Below, one piece after another: positions 15,645 to 18,148 of a stretch of 18,148 nucleotides of DNA. This DNA comes from Thermacetogenium sp. UBA5472 (GTDB lineage: Bacteria > Bacillota > DSM-12270 > Thermacetogeniales > Thermacetogeniaceae). Every line of letters starts with the position of its first letter. Position 1 is the stretch's first letter. The DNA is taken from contig DIQC01000053.1 of NCBI GenBank assembly GCA_002426495.1, positions 1-18,148 of the forward strand, in the 5' to 3' direction. The notes below the pieces were generated by a model. It worked only from the letters and a program-made list of their open reading frames with translations. It did not search any database and had not been told where the DNA came from. Made by a program: the position numbers and the translations under genes.

Positions 15645-16535
15645 TTAACATCCTGGGTAAGAAACATCAACACCCAATTGCTCCAAAGAATCAGACATAG
15701 CCTCTATAAACAAATTGCCGCTGACATCTTTTCTATAATCTGCTGTGGCCCGCACATCTGATATCGGGCTTATCTTATTCTTTACTATCTCTGCCGCATT
15801 TTCTATGTTTTGACGGTTGATGCTCCTGCCGATCAGACTCTCTTCTGCTTCCCTGATCCTTAATACAGTAGGTGCCACCGACCCCATAACAACATGCACA
15901 TCTGTAAACTTACCCTCTGCAGCGTTGACCCCGATCTGCACTGCACCATTGACAATAGATATGGCTTGTGCCTTTCTTTTGCCAAGTTTAAAGAAAGACC
16001 CTGCACTGTTTTCGGTAGGTTGGGGAATAGAAATAAACGTTAGCAACTCATTGGAGTTTATTGCTGTCTTACCTACCCCAACAAACAGCTCTTCCAAAAG
16101 CACCTCTCTTTCCTGTTCCACACTTACTACTGTTGCTACTGCGCCCAGAGCAACTAAAGCAGGAATAGTATCAGCCGCAGGGGAAGCATTACACACATTA
16201 CCCCCTATAGTACCGCGATTTCGTATCTGTGTCGCTCCCACAGAAGCGGCTGCCTGAGCTAAAATGGGACAATACCTTTTCACTATATCGCTTTCAGCAA
16301 TTTCTGTTAATGTAGTAGCTGCTCCAATTGTAATAAAACCATCTCTGCTGTGTATTCCTTTTAAATTTTCAATCTCTGAAATATCAATAATAATTTCGGG
16401 ATCTATTTTATTATTTCTTAACTGGACCATTATGTCTGTGCCACCAGAAATCACTTTTTTGTCACTTTCATTCCCATTGAGAAAACACAATGCTTCCTGC
16501 AATGTGCTCGGTTTAAGATATTTAAATTTTGCCAT
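15645..16535 (-). CDS. FAD-binding subunit of a molybdenum hydroxylase (CoxM/XdhB-like)
   Basis: The 296-residue protein fits the medium subunit of xanthine dehydrogenase/CO dehydrogenase-type enzymes. It has the FAD-binding VISGGTDIMVQL (28-39), TIGGNVCNASPAAD (109-122) and the C-terminal CO_deh_flav_C-like domain with KLGKRKAQAISIVNGAV. It passes electrons from the Fe-S subunit to NAD+ or another acceptor. I choose ATG 16535 because GGAAGGGGG lies 9 bases upstream; a frame reaching 16604 adds an unlikely leader. Neither the Mo-binding subunit nor an intact [2Fe-2S] subunit is next to it, which is unusual. It ends at TAA directly before the glycine riboswitch. Its partner may lie elsewhere. 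Confidence 0.9.
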   Translation of the reverse strand: MAKFKYLKPSTLQEALCFLNGNESDKKVISGGTDIMVQLRNNKIDPEIIIDISEIENLKGIHSRDGFITIGAATTLTEIAESDIVKRYCPILAQAAASVGATQIRNRGTIGGNVCNASPAADTIPALVALGAVATVVSVEQEREVLLEELFVGVGKTAINSNELLTFISIPQPTENSAGSFFKLGKRKAQAISIVNGAVQIGVNAAEGKFTDVHVVMGSVAPTVLRIREAEESLIGRSINRQNIENAAEIVKNKISPISDVRATADYRKDVSGNLFIEAMSDSLEQLGVDVSYPGC

Positions 16536-16687
16536 CGATTCGATCCCCCTTCCTTTCAGCGCACACAGCTGCGGTAAAACTTGCCGACAATTCCCCATAA
16601 ACAATTATTTGATCTATTAGACGAGTTCTTACATAATACGGTAGCGGCCCCTACACATTTTTAGAAAACTATGTCTTACTGGACCAA

Positions 16688-17062
16688 TCACCGGAACCGT
16701 CCCCCTGATGGGCCCTGGAAGTGCTTTTGGAAAAGCTCTTCCAGAAGCTCTTCCGCTTCCTTCATAAATGACTGGTACCTCCGCAGCAGTTCCTCGGCTT
16801 CCGGAGTCAAGCTGGCACCTCCCCCAGATACACCGCCAACTTGGGAATCAAGAAGCTTATAACCTAACCTCTTCTCTAGTCCCTTGATGAGCTTCCAGGC
16901 ATGGCTGTAGGACATGCCCATCTCAGCAGTGGCTGCTCTTAGTGAGCCAAGTCTTTTAATCCTCAGCAAAATTTCACAAGGGCCCTCGCCAAAGACCTTA
17001 CCGGTGGTTTCCAGCCAGATCTTATATTTTAGTTTAAAGGGATTTGAACCTTTATTGTGCAT
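16688..17062 (-). CDS. ModE-like winged-helix regulator (DNA-binding domain only)
   Basis: The 124-residue protein matches the N-terminal DNA-binding domain of ModE: IWLETTGKVFGEGPCEILL, then RIKRLGSLRAATAEMGMSYSHAWKLIK (in two pieces, about 33-60), a helix-turn-helix, and GGVSGGGASLTPEAEELL. The molybdate-binding (MOP) domains of full ModE are absent, as in the many short homologues near molybdenum or tungsten enzyme genes. It stands 150 bases upstream of the FAD subunit gene, so it may control that gene. The last residues (GGRFR) are encoded by a GGGGGACGGTTCC repeat. The start is ATG 17062; a TTG just before it is possible. Confidence 0.85.
   Translation of the reverse strand: MHNKGSNPFKLKYKIWLETTGKVFGEGPCEILLRIKRLGSLRAATAEMGMSYSHAWKLIKGLEKRLGYKLLDSQVGGVSGGGASLTPEAEELLRRYQSFMKEAEELLEELFQKHFQGPSGGRFR
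16693..16704. repeat. Second copy of the GGGGACGGTTYC motif
   Basis: GGAACCGTCCCC here matches one arm of the palindrome at 7892-7916, with one base different. It forms part of the last codons of the ModE-like gene, so it may have been added to the gene's 3' end. Confidence 0.4.
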
Positions 17063-17124
17063 CAATAACGCCCGCTTTCCCTCTATGAATCATTCAATGA
17101 TCAAGGTGATAAATAAAATGATAT

Positions 17125-17598
17125 TTATTCCTCAATCTCAACAATCATCTCTACTTCCACTGGCACATTCAAAGGGAGTGATGCAACACCTACAGCTGAA
17201 CGAGCGTGACTGCCCTTCTTCCCAAAAACTTCTACCAGGAAATCAGATGTTCCATTGACCACTTTAGCTTGCTCACCAAAGCTTGGCTCACTGGCCACAT
17301 AACCGACAACTTTGACGATCCGTTTCACCTTATCTAATGACCCTATTTGCTGTTTGATCACAGCCAGTGAATTAATGGCAGCAGCCTTTGCTGCCTCACA
17401 GGCATCTTCTAAAGAAACTTCCTTCCCTACCTTGCCTCTATACTTTAACTCCCCGTCAACCGTACAGAGCTGCCCGGATAGAAAAAGCAAGTTTCCACTG
17501 CTTACCACTGGAACATATGAGGCTACAGGCTTTGGCACATCAGGTAATGCAACACCAATTTCAGCCAGACGTTTTTCGATTTTCAACTCCGTTTTCAA
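17125..17598 (-). CDS. RidA/YjgF-family protein
   Basis: The 157-residue protein fits the longer RidA subgroup: it begins near IEKRLAEIGVALPDVPKPVASY, noted as KRLAEIGVALP plus PKPVASYVP, followed by GNLLFLSGQL, then SHARSAVGVASLPLNVPVEVEMI at the C terminus, in pieces HARSAVGVASLP and VPVEVEMIVEI, with the Arg (about 133) that binds the carboxylate of imine intermediates in active RidA. RidA proteins hydrolyse reactive enamines/imines released by PLP enzymes. TTG codons at 17598 and 17586 are possible starts, inside a 12-base tandem repeat GGAGTTGAAAA(C/T). Family alignment favours 17586, ribosome binding slightly 17598. A PLP-enzyme operon lies downstream, but a direct link is not shown. 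Confidence 0.88.
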   Translation of the reverse strand: MKTELKIEKRLAEIGVALPDVPKPVASYVPVVSSGNLLFLSGQLCTVDGELKYRGKVGKEVSLEDACEAAKAAAINSLAVIKQQIGSLDKVKRIVKVVGYVASEPSFGEQAKVVNGTSDFLVEVFGKKGSHARSAVGVASLPLNVPVEVEMIVEIEE

Positions 17599-17656
17599 CT
17601 CCGATCACTTCCTTATTTCTTTTCAGTTTTAACAGAAAAGTTCGCCATTATAACTA

Positions 17657-17747
17657 CTTAAACCTTCTCTATCTATGTCCCCTGGCCAGATTCATGGAGA
17701 GGCAGTGGCCACTGTGGAGCGCTTAAACCTTCTCTATCTGTGTCCCC
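17657..17747. repeat. Pair of 26-base direct repeats with a palindrome between
   Basis: Positions 17657-17682 and 17722-17747 (CTTAAACCTTCTCTATCT then R-TGTCCCC) are identical except for one base, 65 bases apart. The right copy contains the last codons and stop of the DUF3048 gene. Between them is a perfect 12-base palindrome CAGTGGCCACTG (17703-17714). It looks like a small local duplication of the gene's 3' end. Confidence 0.8.
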
Positions 17748-18148
17748 GGGCGCAGCACCTGGATCCAGGTGTTGCCCCTGGGAAAGATGACCTCCTGGCC
17801 ATCTGCATCAAAAAAGCGTGTAGGAGAATCCATCGAGTCCTTCTGCCAGGTGCCTTGCTGGTATTGACCTGCTAGAAAGAATTCTGCACTGCCGCTGCCG
17901 ATCACCTGGATATCGATACAGGCAGTGCCATCATTCCTGTGTTGATGAGGGGCATACTGGAGCACCACATTGGTCACCGCAATCTGCTCACCGCTTTCCC
18001 TGTCACTGTGGGGTGAACCATTGATATAGCGCAAATAGTTCTTTTCTTCCTCTAAAAACTCATAGGATACTTGATATCCATCCCTATAGCTGAAGGAGAA
18101 TTTGTTTATATCCGCATCATCCTGACTGGGATCCCCAAACTGCCAGTG
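17723..18148 (-). CDS. DUF3048 (YerB-like) protein, C-terminal part
   Basis: The frame is open to the right edge, so the gene is cut by the window; 141 residues are visible. They match the C-terminal domain of DUF3048: YLRYINGSPHSDRESGEQ, VTNVVLQYAPH, GSGSAEFFLAGQYQQGTW, KDSMDSPTRFFDADGQE and GNTWIQVLRPGTQ. Family members are usually exported lipoproteins of unknown function, about 350 residues. The signal region is outside the window. It is separated from the RidA gene by about 125 bases and is probably unrelated to the glycine genes. Confidence 0.85.
   Translation of the reverse strand, partial: HWQFGDPSQDDADINKFSFSYRDGYQVSYEFLEEEKNYLRYINGSPHSDRESGEQIAVTNVVLQYAPHQHRNDGTACIDIQVIGSGSAEFFLAGQYQQGTWQKDSMDSPTRFFDADGQEVIFPRGNTWIQVLRPGTQIEKV

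Noticed and set aside
1..18148. CRISPR arrays, tRNA, rRNA or transposase genes
   Set aside because: I saw no regularly spaced repeats, tRNA-like cloverleaf, rRNA sequence or transposase motif in the window.

Overview
The window looks like an anaerobic, selenocysteine-using member of the Clostridia (Bacillota). The reasons are strong AGGAGG-type ribosome binding sites, a two-subunit glycine decarboxylase (GcvPA/GcvPB), a glycine reductase protein B with an in-frame UGA, a corrinoid/methylamine-type methyltransferase pair, and a PucR/CdaR-type regulator. Every gene I can support is on the minus strand, so transcription runs from right to left. I cannot name the species.

Right part (about 18148 down to 15645): the 3' end of a DUF3048 (YerB-like) gene, a RidA-family gene, a ModE-like winged-helix regulator and an isolated FAD-binding subunit of a molybdenum hydroxylase. 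The stop codon of the FAD gene directly abuts a glycine riboswitch with a strong intrinsic terminator (15498-15644).

Central part (15500 down to 5477): after a probable thioredoxin remnant comes one long glycine operon: grdE, a 47-residue GrdA-like mini-gene, grdB (selenoprotein, Sec349), gcvT, gcvH, gcvPA, gcvPB, lpd and lplA. It joins the glycine cleavage/synthase system and its lipoylation to the substrate-specific part of glycine reductase. It could serve glycine dismutation, or the reductive glycine route (C1 to glycine to acetyl phosphate). A full grdA and grdC/grdD (protein C) are absent and would have to lie elsewhere.

Left-centre (5476 down to 4505): about 970 bases of decaying DNA. 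It holds a frameshifted C-terminal piece of an MBL-fold hydrolase, an N-terminal scrap resembling YqeB (selenium-dependent molybdenum hydroxylase accessory protein), and a degenerate [2Fe-2S] subunit of a molybdenum hydroxylase. The last two, with the isolated FAD subunit on the other side of the glycine operon, suggest a lost or scattered molybdenum hydroxylase cluster.

Left part (4504 down to 1): a corrinoid protein gene overlapping an MtmB-family (monomethylamine methyltransferase) gene that has no in-frame amber codon at the pyrrolysine site, then a terminator, a PucR-family regulator and a nitroreductase. The MtmB homologue without pyrrolysine and the mini-GrdA between grdE and grdB are the two least explained items.
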